This document shows positions 11,594-22,500 of a stretch of 64,000 nt of DNA, piece by piece; position 1 is the first letter of the stretch; each line of letters starts with the position of its first letter. The notes under the pieces are model-generated. The model saw nothing but the letters and a program-made list of their open reading frames with translations. It was not told the origin of the DNA and searched no databases. Location: NCBI GenBank assembly GCA_030180135.1, contig CM058233.1, positions 26,507,615 to 26,571,614 on the forward strand. Reading direction: 5' to 3'. This DNA comes from Orychophragmus violaceus. Taxonomy: Eukaryota > Streptophyta > Magnoliopsida > Brassicales > Brassicaceae. A program made the translations under genes and the position numbers.

Positions 11594-12400
11594 AGTAATT
11601 ACAATGTTGTATCTTTCTAAAAGTTAATGCAATTTTGTATGTTTTTTTGTCTTTTAGCATAAGTGAAAATCTCCTAATACCTCTATCCCTAAAATCACTT
11701 AGTTTGTAATAGTTTGTTTAGTTTAGTTTCATTCCCCTAGTTAGTCTAACTAGTTATATTAACTTTCATTATCTTTTGTTGCTTACTAACTATTTTTTTG
11801 TAATTACTTTCAATAACTAACTTCATATATTTTTACTTTATTATCAAAATCCAAGGTCCCCAAAGCTTCTTTCTCTTCCATTCCTTCTCTCCCTTCTCTC
11901 TATTCCTTCTAGCGGCGGCGCTCAGCTTCATCACGTTTCCGACCACCGGTGACGGCGAATCGCCAAGCCGATGGTCGGGTTGCTTTTGTAATCTTTTGTT
12001 TCTTTACTTTCTCCCATATTCTCTCTGTTTTCTTTGTCTGTAGAGAGAGTTATTGTCGGGTTACTTTTTTAAGAACCTTATCCTTTCTTATCGGTCACCA
12101 AGCGCTTCCTGACGTTGGTTCTAGTTTCCCGGTGATTTTTGTATCCCGAATGTCTTGATAAAAGCGCAGTTCTACCAGTGTATAGAAGAAGGGATATAAG
12201 GATCGACTTTCATACTCGGTGGATGCGATGGCTCTGTGTGGTTGATCGGCAGGCGCATCCGGTGCAGCAGTGGCCACTTTTGAACGACGTTCGGAAAACT
12301 TCGCAATCCTGGTGCATGCTTCAGGCTATGGTCTGTATTGGGCCTAATGTCCTTTTTGTCTGTATTTGCGCCTGTTTTACATCCTGGCTGGGCTTTTAAA
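11594..12400. other. Non-coding region after MORF, no gene recognised
   Basis: AT-rich to about 11850, then a CT-rich stretch (11860-11910) and several unrecognised short frames (for example 11949-12158 on +). It looks like a 5' UTR or leader of a lost gene. No conserved domain is visible. Confidence 0.4.
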
Positions 12401-12404
12401 TGAA

Positions 12405-13060
12405 ATTGATTTGCCGCCAACTATCTACCAGTTATGGTACACAACTATCAGATGTACACTTTTTCCGTTTTGCTAATGTATCCTCCTGGAATCAATTCGT
12501 TTTTTCTTAAATTTGTTTAAGCTGGATACAGTCTGTTCACCCATCGGATTTTTCGTTATATGGCCTTACATTTTCTTACTACTATCAGTTGTACACGATT
12601 TCCTGCCGTTCCTGTTTTTTTGGGTGCTCATGTATCCGATGTCAACTAGGTTTTGTTAAATTGTTTACGATAGATATGGTCTGTCCACCCACTCGGCTAA
12701 AAATTTAATTGCTTTGCCGCCAACTTTCTACTAGTTATGCTACACAACTATCAGATGTTCACTTTTTCCGTTTGCTAATGTATCCTCTTGGAATCAATTC
12801 GGTTTTTCTTAAAGTTGGATACGTTGGATACCGTAAGTCCATCCATTGGATTAGTCGTAATATGGCCTTTCATCTCCTTAGAACTATCAGCTGTACGCGA
12901 TTTCTGCCGTTCCTGTTTTTCGGGTGCTCATGTATCCGCAGTCAATTCGGGTTTGTTGAAATTGTTTACGATTTTTTTCTTTTGCTCATATATCCTCACG
13001 AAATCAATTGGGTTTCATGAAGATTGTTCACAGTGGATACGGTCTGTCCACCCAAACTAA
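12405..13060. repeat. Degenerate direct repeat, period about 302 bp, two full copies plus a partial
   Basis: TTGCCGCCAACT starts near 12412 and again near 12714. Each is followed by CACAACTATCAGATG, a CTTTTTCCGTTT-GCTAATGTATCCTC block, a TGGATAC..TCTGTCCACCC-like block and CGATTTC-TGCCGTTCCTG. A third, partial copy follows at about 12985-13060, and isolated pieces recur at 13440-13600. Copies differ by substitutions and small indels. No coding potential is seen. Confidence 0.8.
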
Positions 13061-13870
13061 TATTCGTTAAATTTCTTTACAGTTGCCATTATCTATCGCA
13101 TCCACAGTTTTCTCTCTGGTGCGAAGAATAACACATTCCTTAGAAGCTCTCGTAAAACGTTACGGTCGAATCTGAAACGTATATCTTCTATCCATATGCC
13201 ATTTCTTTGTTGAATCGTTATTGTTATATATTGACCATGCTGTAAGTTATAGTTTCCATACCATATCAACAACCATTATCCAAATACATTGTTCAATAAA
13301 ATGAGTTTATTGTCTACCTCATCTGTATCACTTCTGCCCAACCCTTCCCTTGTCGATCGGTGGGACTAGCAGCCCTTACAATGTGTTTCTGTGGGGAACG
13401 CCTTGGAGTATTTTGGTTGTCTATCTTGGAGTCAGTTTTTTTTAATGTTGTTTACGCTGGATACGATCTGTCCACCTATCATTTATACACGATTTCATGT
13501 TGTACTTGATTTTTCTTTTGCACATGTATGCTCATGGAGGCGATTATGTTTTTCGTGAAAGTTGTTTGCGATGGATGCGGTATGTCCATCCATCTGAGTA
13601 GTCGTGCTTTGTTCTTACATTTGTTGTATCTTCTATCCATATGCCGTTTTCCCATCAATTTTGTTATATATTTGACCATTTTGTTAGTTACAGCTACCTT
13701 TTGACCAACCGTTCTCCAAACCCATTTCTCATATCATGAGTTTATCGTCTATATAAACTGTTCCCTTCCCTAGTTGCTCGTTCGGACTAGTAGCGCTTAA
13801 AATGTGTTGGTGTGGGGAACGCATTGTAGTAGGATTTGGTACACCTCGTTCTAACCTTCATCGGAGGTGG
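13060..13870. other. Intergenic sequence, no gene recognised
   Basis: This stretch holds scattered repeat pieces and two TATCCAT motifs (13189, 13634). GTGGGGAACGC..T.G.AGTA words recur near 13393 and 13813. No supported gene. Confidence 0.4.
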
Positions 13871-13875
13871 TTAAA

Positions 13876-14294
13876 ATGTCCGCTAGCTCATCAGGTTAGA
13901 TAAAGACATCTTTTTCAGTTTTTCTCGTCCCTTCCACTCTTTCTTACCTGCTATTTGTTTTTGTTTATTCACGGCCAGCACCCAAGGGAAGGTTACTTTT
14001 GTGAGTGGGTGGATGACGCGATTATGAAAGAGATAGATGGGGTTTCTCAAGTTGTCAAGAATATGCAAGAAGACGTTAGATCTCTGGGGAAGTGGTCACT
14101 CTGTTAAAGAGGATTTATATGTTAAGATGGCAAGGAAAATATCATTGGAACTCGCCAAGAACAAAAATGCTTATTGTGATGAAAAGCTTGTGCTGGAGAA
14201 GTACAACACGATGCAGCTCCTTAGGATTGTGGCTGTTTCTTCCTTTGCAGCGGCTTGGACGTTTGGACAGTTAAAGGCAATCATTTATGTTTGA
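13876..14294 (+). pseudogene. GRF-type zinc-finger gene fragment (frameshifted)
   Basis: A short exon from ATG 13876 is followed by a probable intron. Coding from about 13978 reads HPREGYFCEWVDDAI, the C-terminal half of a GRF zinc finger, then a coiled-coil-like helix. The frame shifts near 14090: the reading that began in GRF stops, while the overlapping frame (14037-14294) continues to a hydrophobic C-terminus containing LLRIVAVSSFAAAW. The CXCG half of the finger is not found upstream. It resembles the gene at 16124-16619. Function unknown. Confidence 0.55.
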
Positions 14295-15050
14295 ATAACC
14301 TAGCTGAATATTTCATGCTTTTGTTCGTTTGTTGGTTCTATTTTAGCCTTTTTCGCTCGACCATTCGTCTGTAACTTTTGATATTGCTTTGCTCCCCACA
14401 AAGATTTCGTTATGTTTAACTCCTGAAAGGTCGAGAAACTATGCTCTATGCGCTTATTCTTCCATGGATACCTATCCACTTTGTCATCTATATCTCGAGG
14501 TAGAAAGAGTTTATAGTTAATAAAATACAACTGCGTTATTTAGGATCCAGAATTATAGTTCTCTCTATATTGTGTCATGGATGGTATCTATAAAAGATAT
14601 ACCTTGAGGGTAACCTTTTGTCCACTCATCCATTGGCAATGCAGGAACCTCTCCACTATCCGCCTCACAACTTCTCCTTCTCGAACCACACACCCTCTCA
14701 CCAATTCAATTATTAAAAATGTTTATACCTAATCTGTCAGTCAAGGCGACTTGTCTTTTCAGCCATTTCATCATTTCAATCACGTCGTAATTATTAAATG
14801 GAACTTCCCTACGTCCGACCCATATATTTAATGATTTAATTATTTCCCGAATTCACCCAGACTTCCATAAACATATCTCAATCGCATATTAACAGACTGT
14901 TTCGACTATGTAACTTTAGTTATCTCACGAACTATCCAGCTGGATACTTATGACATTTCCTGGAAACACTCAGATTACAACATCACATGGATGCAAATAG
15001 CTACTTCTCATAAAAAGACATCGACATACATTGTTACCCCAAATGGATAC
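14295..15050. other. AT-rich intergenic sequence, no gene recognised
   Basis: No supported gene. Contains inverted copies of the TATCCAT 7-mer at 14464 and 15043, and a repeated GGATACTTATGACATT (about 14943 and 15045). Confidence 0.4.
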
Positions 15051-15677
15051 TTATGACATTTTCCTTATTTTAATAGATAAGAAATAGAAATAACAGTCCT
15101 CGCATCTCTCTCCACTATCCTCCCCCATGATAGTGTGAACCCACCAACAGTCATCCAAATCGCTGCAACTCCAAGAATCACGACAGCTATCCATCATTCT
15201 TGGTCTAACCTCACTCACATGGTATGCTAGCATCTCTCCGATAGCCATTGCCTCATCATACGATCTCCTTGATCTGAAATCCTTGTACTCGGTGCTACAC
15301 TCTCTCCCTGTGCACCAGATTATAATTATATACATGAGCTCAACATGCGGTTACACACCTTTTACTCCATGTAATATGTCGATGGCGGCTTCAAGATCGC
15401 CTATATTGAACGCAATGCGGAGGCTTTCGGTGTACATTGCATATGGGTTTTTGTGCTCTAAACACTTTTTGTTGAAATTGTAATACCAGGAATATTCTTC
15501 GTCCGAGAACCAAGTAAATTCATGGCGCCTGTCTAGTCGCACTCTTGAATACACTTCATGTGGACAAACCGCAGCAACACCTTCACGACCTGCCTTAAGA
15601 AAACTTGCACACGCATCCATGCCGTCTTCCGCCACCCGAGCGGCGATTTCGGCAAGCAGCAGACTAGGTAACCACAT
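15051..15677 (-). pseudogene. F-box-like protein gene (At1g67623 type) with one in-frame stop
   Basis: Read on the minus strand, one continuous frame runs from ATG 15677 to a stop at 15051 with a single TAA at 15351-15353. The N-terminus LPSLLLAEIAARVAEDGMDA fits the F-box-like segment of the Brassicaceae At1g67623/At2g35280 family. Next come RVRLDRRHEF, the conserved NKKCLEHKNPYAMYTESLRIAF helix and LEAAIDILH, then a Cys-rich end (CWWVHTIMGED, CEDCYFYFL) typical of the family. Apart from the stop the frame is intact over about 208 codons, so it decayed recently or the stop is a polymorphism. Such proteins are presumed SCF substrate adaptors, but many are transposon-borne. Confidence 0.7.
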
Positions 15678-15743
15678 TAGTTCAATCTGTTGTTTCTCTT
15701 AACTTTCGACATAGCCCTGGATAGATGTTTTTGTACTTATTCC

Positions 15744-15754
15744 CCCCCCCCCGC
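15744..15754. repeat. Poly(C) tract
   Basis: A run of about ten C in an otherwise AT-rich intergenic segment. A longer one is at 16081-16103. Confidence 0.8.
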
Positions 15755-16080
15755 CACAGAAAAACCGCAAACGAACCCATACTCGTCCTACTTTATTTGT
15801 GTTACCAACGTGGCACCGCAACTTAAATTCAAAAAAATATTTGTTTCACTTTCTTTTTCTCACACCGGTTGACAAATGCTTTTAAATACTTTTCAACACC
15901 TATCTCCCTATAACCTATTACCTATATCCTATCACTATAATTAAGATCCTTTCTCAATCAGGCGGGAAGTTTTGCCTCCCTATCCATACGTAGAGTTATA
16001 TTTCCTTCCGCAACCTTCTCTTTTTATACATTTTAATTGGCGAATCAACCAAAATAAATAACTTCTTCCCAACTCATAAA

Positions 16081-16103
16081 CCCCCTCCCCCCCCCCCCCC
16101 CAG
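16081..16103. repeat. Poly(C) tract just upstream of the GRF gene
   Basis: About 22 nearly uninterrupted C (one T), ending 21 bp before the ATG at 16124. It would lie in the 5' UTR or core promoter. Unusual for plant AT-rich DNA and a likely site of length variation. Confidence 0.8.
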
Positions 16104-16123
16104 TAGAATTTATCTCAAACAAC

Positions 16124-16619
16124 ATGAGTGAATCATCTGTTACATTGGCCTACAAATGGGGACCCCCTGTCTCCGGTTTAAGACCAGTTCTGCAAACAAC
16201 TCGGGAACTAGGCATTCCTAAAGCATGTCATTGCGGCTCCTCGATGTTCATAATATCTTCTAACTCAGCTGATAGTCAAGGAAGACGCTTCTATACATGC
16301 CCCTACGACGTTTCTGATGTTAACTTCTTTAATCACTTCACCTATTCCCACTACATAGTTTTTGTACCCCATTCTATGTTATCTCATCTTCTTATGTGAT
16401 TCTTCATTTTTTTAGGGACCAAACCATGGATGCGGTTTTAAGCAGTGGTGGGACGAAGCAATCATGGAAGAGATTGAAAAGCTTCATAGTCAGGTTTCTC
16501 AAACTGAAGCGACAAACAAGTCCCAAATTGCAGGATTCATGACTACGGCCGAGACACTGCTTTCAAAGATTGGAGACCGCAAAACCAAATTGGCCGATAT
16601 GCACCATCTTTTGTATTAA
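16124..16619 (+). CDS. GRF-type zinc-finger protein, two exons
   Basis: Exon 1 is 16124-16309 and exon 2 is 16416-16619; both lengths are multiples of three, the GT/AG junction is in phase, and the stop is TAA at 16617. The protein is about 129 residues. Around residues 33-80 it carries a GRF zinc finger: CHCGSSMF, RRFYTCPYD, then after the splice GCGFKQWWDEA. The C-terminal part is a predicted coiled coil (EIEKLHSQVSQTEATNK...). GRF fingers bind nucleic acids in topoisomerase III and APE2-type proteins; small plant GRF proteins are of unknown role and common as transposon cargo. The neighbouring fragment at 13876 is a paralogue. I see no lesion. Confidence 0.75.
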
Positions 16620-17592
16620 TTTCTAAAACCAATCGGAGAACTGTCCATGCTAATATCTACCCATATGGACGAATTACTTCCATATATGTTTGTTCCTTGC
16701 TTTCTATCCATTAATGTTTATTCTACATTATCCATGCAGTCTTTGATTATCCTTCATTATCCATGCAGTTTTTTTTATCCGCTTTTTTGATAACTACGGT
16801 CGTGTATAAGACTCATATTTTAACGATCTTAAATTTTCCAAAATACCTATCCGTCATTCAGTGTATCAACAACGTTTAGGATTTACCATTTAACAAACAA
16901 TTATCCATATAATATTTTTGTTGCCACTTTACTATCCATGTAAAATCAATCTGTTTACTTGTACTCTTCCCACCTTTAAATGAATACTTAGTTATTAGAC
17001 CATTTATCTAATTACTAACCTCGATAGATGCTTGGTTTGGGAATTTCACCGCCTTCACTATATTACGAACGTCTATTGTTTCTTCATCAACACAAAAATA
17101 AATTCATGCGTCATATTACTCTCATAGATACATTTTTATTTTCGAGAATAATTATACTCCTATTATCCATATGTTTATATTTCACATATTCCAAAAAACT
17201 CTATGACTCGCCTTCAATTCAACTTAACAGCCACTTTAACATCCAAAAAATTCTATCAGTCGCCTTTCACATATCTATATATCCATATATTTATATTTCA
17301 CAGCCGTGTATACGCCCCTTATTGTTCAATATCAACCGTTCCAACTTAACTATCCATCCGGTTTTTGTTCCATTCTTATGTATATTAGCAACCTATTTGT
17401 TTCCCAACGGTGCATTAAGTGGATACCTTTTCTTGTCTGGATTCATCTTAGTCCTTAAACTCATCAGTTCCATTCGTGCATTTAATTAAAGTCGGGGGGA
17501 AACTGAAACGTTTTGCCATTTCGACATATATAAATTAGAGATCTTGACCACCCCATTCTAACTGTCCATACACTCTACATCCAAGACGAAAA
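16620..17592. other. Intergenic, TATCCAT-rich
   Basis: No supported gene (the AT-rich frame at 17028-17489 has no recognisable domain and is probably spurious). Eight TATCCAT motifs lie here (16705, 16729, 16758, 16902, 16933, 17164, 17280, 17351), the densest stretch in the window. Confidence 0.6.
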
Positions 17593-18445
17593 ATGGCCAC
17601 CTTAAATCTTCTAGATCTTCCGGGCGACGTAAGAAGGCTTATCCTTGCGAAGAATGCTAGTGATAATCTTAAAGAACACTTCAAGGTTCGAGCCGTATGC
17701 ACCACTCTTCGCGATGATGCGGACCACATGGATACTCATGCTCAAATCAATCTTGTCCAGGATGCCCCTTTAGAAGATTATCGCCCCAGCATCATTCTTT
17801 TGTACAACTCCTGCCTGGATGCCAATAGCATATCCGCTGTTTTTAAGAGGAATACCCGACTTCATGTACATGGATGGTCGACGCCAGAAGCATTTCAAAG
17901 GATCAAAAAAATCCGCCATTTCTGGTTTCAAGCCTGTTGTGTACTGTTACGAAGTGATACGTCGATCCATCTGCCCTGATTTGGACTCAGGTTCGCCCAC
18001 CCCTACTCTTTCGCGTTTTGCTATACGTTCTCTGAGAAAGCATGTCAGAGAGTTTGAGCGCTTCAGCTGGGCTGTCGGCATCTCCGTCGACCTCACCCAT
18101 ATATGGGATGCGTTTGACGAGGCAAGGTTAAGGACATGTCATTGCTCCGTTTATCGTTATTGGTTAACCATCCTTCACGAGAAGATCAAAGGTCACGGTA
18201 TGTGCGATGCTTGTTTCTGGACTATCGAGAGCCTTGTATTCTTCGAAATTATTCCCCGCACTTTCTTCGAGTGGCCTGACCCACAAGCCATACCCGTTCC
18301 CGGCGTTTGGCCCGATGCTGGCTTGCAAAACGCTGCGGTTTGGAACAACGCTGTCGCTTGGGATGAAGCTGGAGAACAGAACGCTGGCGGTTGGGGTCAT
18401 GTTGCAGTTCATAACGCAAATGTTGGTGGTGCCGGTTGGGGCTAG
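17593..18445 (+). pseudogene. F-box-like (At1g67623 type) gene with one frameshift and an Asn/Ala/Trp-rich tail
   Basis: From ATG 17593 the frame encodes LLDLPGDVRRLILAKNASDNLK, an F-box-like start, and INLVQDAPLEDYRPS, typical of the At1g67623 family. Near 17846 the frame is lost; the +1 frame continues without a stop to 18445 (KPVVYCYEVIRR, then CHCSVYRYW, CDACFWTIESLVFFE). So a single small indel separates two good halves. The last 50 residues are an unusual Gly/Asn/Ala/Trp-rich repeat (LQNAAVWNNAVAW, EQNAGGWGHVAVHNAN). Same family as the reverse-strand gene at 15.1-15.7 kb. Likely a captured F-box-like gene. Confidence 0.65.
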
Positions 18446-19520
18446 TGCCACGGTGCAGGAGTAGAATAGTGATCCGGGATCGCAAAAAAATTGTCCATGT
18501 TTTTATCGTTTTGTTTCCATAAAGTTGTAATATCGTTTCCTTTTTCAATGTCCATCAGACGTTTGCATCAAATCTATCCATACTCTACACCAGAATTATA
18601 CAACTCCATTCCAAATCAGCAACGTTGCATATTTCACTACTTATCGAGCATAAACTTCGTAATCCCCATCCTTAGAACTTTCAATTGTTGTTTTTTTAGT
18701 TCCAAGGCTATCATTATGCAAGGCTATAGTTAAACCTACCCTCTCGGAAACCTAAATCGTCATACTTGCAAATCATTATTCTGAGTCCCAATGCCAACAT
18801 TAATATCGCTTTAGATATAAAGATTTTAGTAATTTAATTATAACAAATACAACTATCTTTACAGCTACATGTACATATCTGGTCAGAATACCAACATCTC
18901 GTAAACCTATCCCCCATAATATTTAGTCTATCCATACGCTCAGAGTTAACCACTTCATAATCCTCCATTTACCAACATTAATATATTTACTATCCATAAT
19001 AAGTATCCATACTTCGTATACTAAATACAATTCTTTGCCTTTTATTTTTCCCCGAATACTTACATTTCTTCTTACAATCCAGCATCTCCTCCACTACACC
19101 TCCGCAACGCTCTATGTGTGTACCCACCTACGCCGTTCCTTAGGGTTTAGCGTCAAATCATTCTTAATACATCCCAATACCATCTTCAATTGTCTTGTCA
19201 GGTTAATATTCCTTAGCCATCCACATATTAAGCTATACGGGTCATTCCTTAACCTGTTACTATCCTTTTATCTAATTACTACCCAAATCCTATCCACATT
19301 CAGCCTAATCGTCCGCTAACTTTACAAAACTCGTTTTTAACTCTATATATGAGCTTGCCATTCTGTGCATACAATTTAACTATCCTCAAACAATAAATAA
19401 GGAGGGTCTTTATTCTCTGATATGTCAGAAAATTTGCTATCCAGATTCGAAATAGTAAATTAGTACCGGTTTCAAAGGTTTCAAATGCCAAACCAACAAA
19501 CAATATCCAATAGTTTAATC
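18446..19520. other. Intergenic, AT-rich, no gene recognised
   Basis: TATCCAT motifs at 18575, 18929, 18991 and 19004. No conserved domain in either strand; short frames (18491-18733, 19035-19319) are low-complexity. Confidence 0.5.
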
Positions 19521-22500
19521 TTATTTAAGAATCTCAGGGACAGCAAATTGCTTATAACTATCCATTGCGTATTCCTCCCTGAACTTGTCCACGCACGCAT
19601 CTGTCATCGACTCCATTTCATCTTTTCTGGATAGTGCATGCAGCTCAAGAAACTTCATCGCAACGGGTCCGCAGTCTCCTGTTCTTTCGTTCTTTTACCA
19701 ACGCTCCGACCGTGTCCATGTATAAGTCAGTTGAATTTCGCTCACTTCATGTTTACTTGTCCTCAATGCCTCCTTTGGCTTCCTGGCTTTAGTCTCCGGA
19801 TCGACCTTGAAAAACGCATCCACAATATACAACATCATTTGTATAATCAGACCAATTTCTACAGCAGCTTTTGACTCTCGCGTATGCATGGGTAACAAGT
19901 CTAGTACTTCGACAGTCCCCATTTCAATGTCAATAACTACTCCTACCCAGTGATCTCCATTCCAATGCATTGGCACATATAATTTCCCAACATCTTCAAA
20001 CCATTTGGCCTTCACTCGCCCGTGAGTCCACTCCCCATATGCAAAATTCTTGATGTGATCACCCCAGTGGTACGCTCGCTTATCTTTGGACGAGCAGAAG
20101 CTCCTATGCCGCCCCTGCAAATAGTTTGAGAACCAAGGCGGGAGGAAAACAATCCTCTCATGAATGTAGAACGTATCATGCTTCATGTAGACTAATTCAG
20201 CAAGCACCTGCATATGCTGAAATCACCAAATAATCTTATCAGTTCACCGAATCTCTAAACGGATAGTATAGATTTCCATCATACTCACCGTCGTGTTTAG
20301 ACATTTCATGGGCTCCGCAATTTCAGGTAAGAAGGTATTATCTATGTCCAGCACTCCATATATCAAGTTCTTTAACACATACTTCCTACACGTCCATATT
20401 CACAGTCAACATCACATACATCATATTTACTTAACCCGAAACACACTCAATTCTTACCTAGTCGGATAGAGTTTTAGCGTTTTTTCCCACACGTTCTTCT
20501 GTTCCACGCACATAACATCCCTCTCACTTAGCCCCGCAAACGTCCTAGCAAGTTCCACCTCTTCATTGCTTGGCTTAGTTTTCACACTTTTTGGTGGTGG
20601 AGAAGAATCACTTAAATCCACCCTCTCTTCAATGTTGTTCGCAAGTTCATTCAAAGAAACTCGCTTCCTTTTTTGTGTCCTCCCTTCCCATCTTTCAAGT
20701 TTTCACTACCCATTTCATCCGTCCTCTTCTCGGTGATTTGACTGTAAGCATCTCCCATTTCGTCCCCAACCACACCTGAACTCAAACTATCTTCTTCCTG
20801 GAACATGTAATATATTGGCATATTCACTCTCAAATCTCTTAGTGTATTTCAAACCAATTATCACAAATATGATATTACCTTAAGCTGTTTCCGTTCTGTT
20901 AAATCTTTGTTCCCATCTCCCGCTTTATTCTGCTCTACTTCAGTCTCCTCTCTGCTTTCTATCGACATTTCCTCGCTCTTCTCTTTGCATGGAATCCCTT
21001 GGTTACTCTGCCCAAATAAATACGCTTGTCAAGCAATATACTTGCCGTATGCATTTATAAATTATAAATAAATACCATCCGCTGTTCCCCAGCAGGCTCG
21101 ACTGTTACACTTTCTATAGATAGTCCATCACTCTTTCTTTCACATGTACCCCTGTTTGTTTCCTAGCCCAAATCCATGAAAAATACTTATACATCATATA
21201 TACCATTTTAAATAAATATCTAAACTCCTGTGCATGGAAACAAATCACAGACTGGATACATCAATCACCTCTTTTACAATAGTGGTATCCGTTACACCAT
21301 CCCTGGATAGTTCATCATGCTTTCTTTCAGACTTGTTTCCCTTATCGCTCTGGACAGGCTAAATCTCAACAATTAATTTCAACTTTTAACCGTTTATATA
21401 CACCATTTTGGCAATATCGAACAACAAAAAACGCCAACTATCCGTTAATCACCATAACCTATATGATGTCACTCAAAAAACCAAAAAACCTTCTACTGTT
21501 TCACTAGCTCACCTGGTTTAGATGTTGCAAAACTCCACCTTCTCCATCAGGTAAGTTAACATCATCCGAGTCATCTCCCCCACCTACCATTGTTTCCTTG
21601 TCCTCCTGTAACTCCTTACTCACTATTGTTTCATCACTTGTTTTCGTGACACTCGTGTCATTCAGCTGAGTCAAAAAAGTTTCCAATGTTAAATTCGGAT
21701 CCCAAATTTTCCTGATCGAAAAAAGATTCATCAACATAGTTGTTAACTTGAGGAATAACAGAATTCACATTTTTCAAACTGGGGTCCTCCTGCGTTGTGT
21801 CTTGCCTTGCTGACTTTTGATTTCCAGCTCCAGCGCTTTCGTTCTCTTGTTGATGACAATCCCTTTCCGCCAACATACGCTTCAGCGACTCTATTTCTGC
21901 TCCATATTTATGCTCCGACGAATCCATCCATTTTTGCATTTCTTCAATTGTATCCTTCACCCAACTTCTAAACTTCTCATCAATACTATCAGCCTCACTA
22001 CTTGTCCCATCTGAAGTTGCAGCAGGCGCCTTTCTCTTCTTTTTATTCTCCACAAAAGGCTTTGAAACAAATGGCTTCGAGATGTGCTCAATTAGATTTT
22101 GCGACGAATCACCCCCAGGCCACTCTTGCTTCGTAAACTTATGTTGACTATCCATGAGATTATCAAGATAAATCACCTTCTTATCTTTTATCCCGTCTAT
22201 CCATTCTCCCCAGCCTTCACCCACTGGTTTAATTTCGGGTTTTGGATAAGGAACGACTTTCACCTGCTCAACTCAAAATAACGCATCTTAATGGATAGTA
22301 AAATGAAGTTAATTCACTTACAAAATACTATATACATACCTCAGGGCCAAACTCGATGTCTAGCACAGTCTCACTGCTAATCCAGTTGTTCTTGGGTATC
22401 TTATGAAATGAACTATCCGTGAAGTTCATAGTCGACTCGTAATCAGGCATCCTCTCCACAAAACCTGGTATATAACGGAAGACAAGCAGTTGATACGCAA

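Larger units (their letters stand above)
13189..22297. repeat. Dispersed 7-mer TATCCAT (23 copies on both strands)
   Basis: By eye, + strand: 13189, 13634, 15188, 15981, 16705, 16729, 16758, 16902, 16933, 17164, 17280, 17351, 18575, 18929, 18991, 19004, 19559, 22149, 22198. Inverted (ATGGATA): 14464, 15043, 17728, 22291. Near variants (TATCCGT, TGGATAC) add more. Chance expectation in 9 kb is about one or two. Most lie in non-coding DNA, and about eight copies are seen in the other 54 kb. Confidence 0.8.

Noticed and set aside
11949..12420. Frames around a CT-rich leader
   Set aside because: No recognisable domain, and frames on both strands overlap.
17028..17489. 153-codon frame as a gene
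   Set aside because: AT-rich, no domain, no splice or family support, within TATCCAT-rich intergenic DNA.
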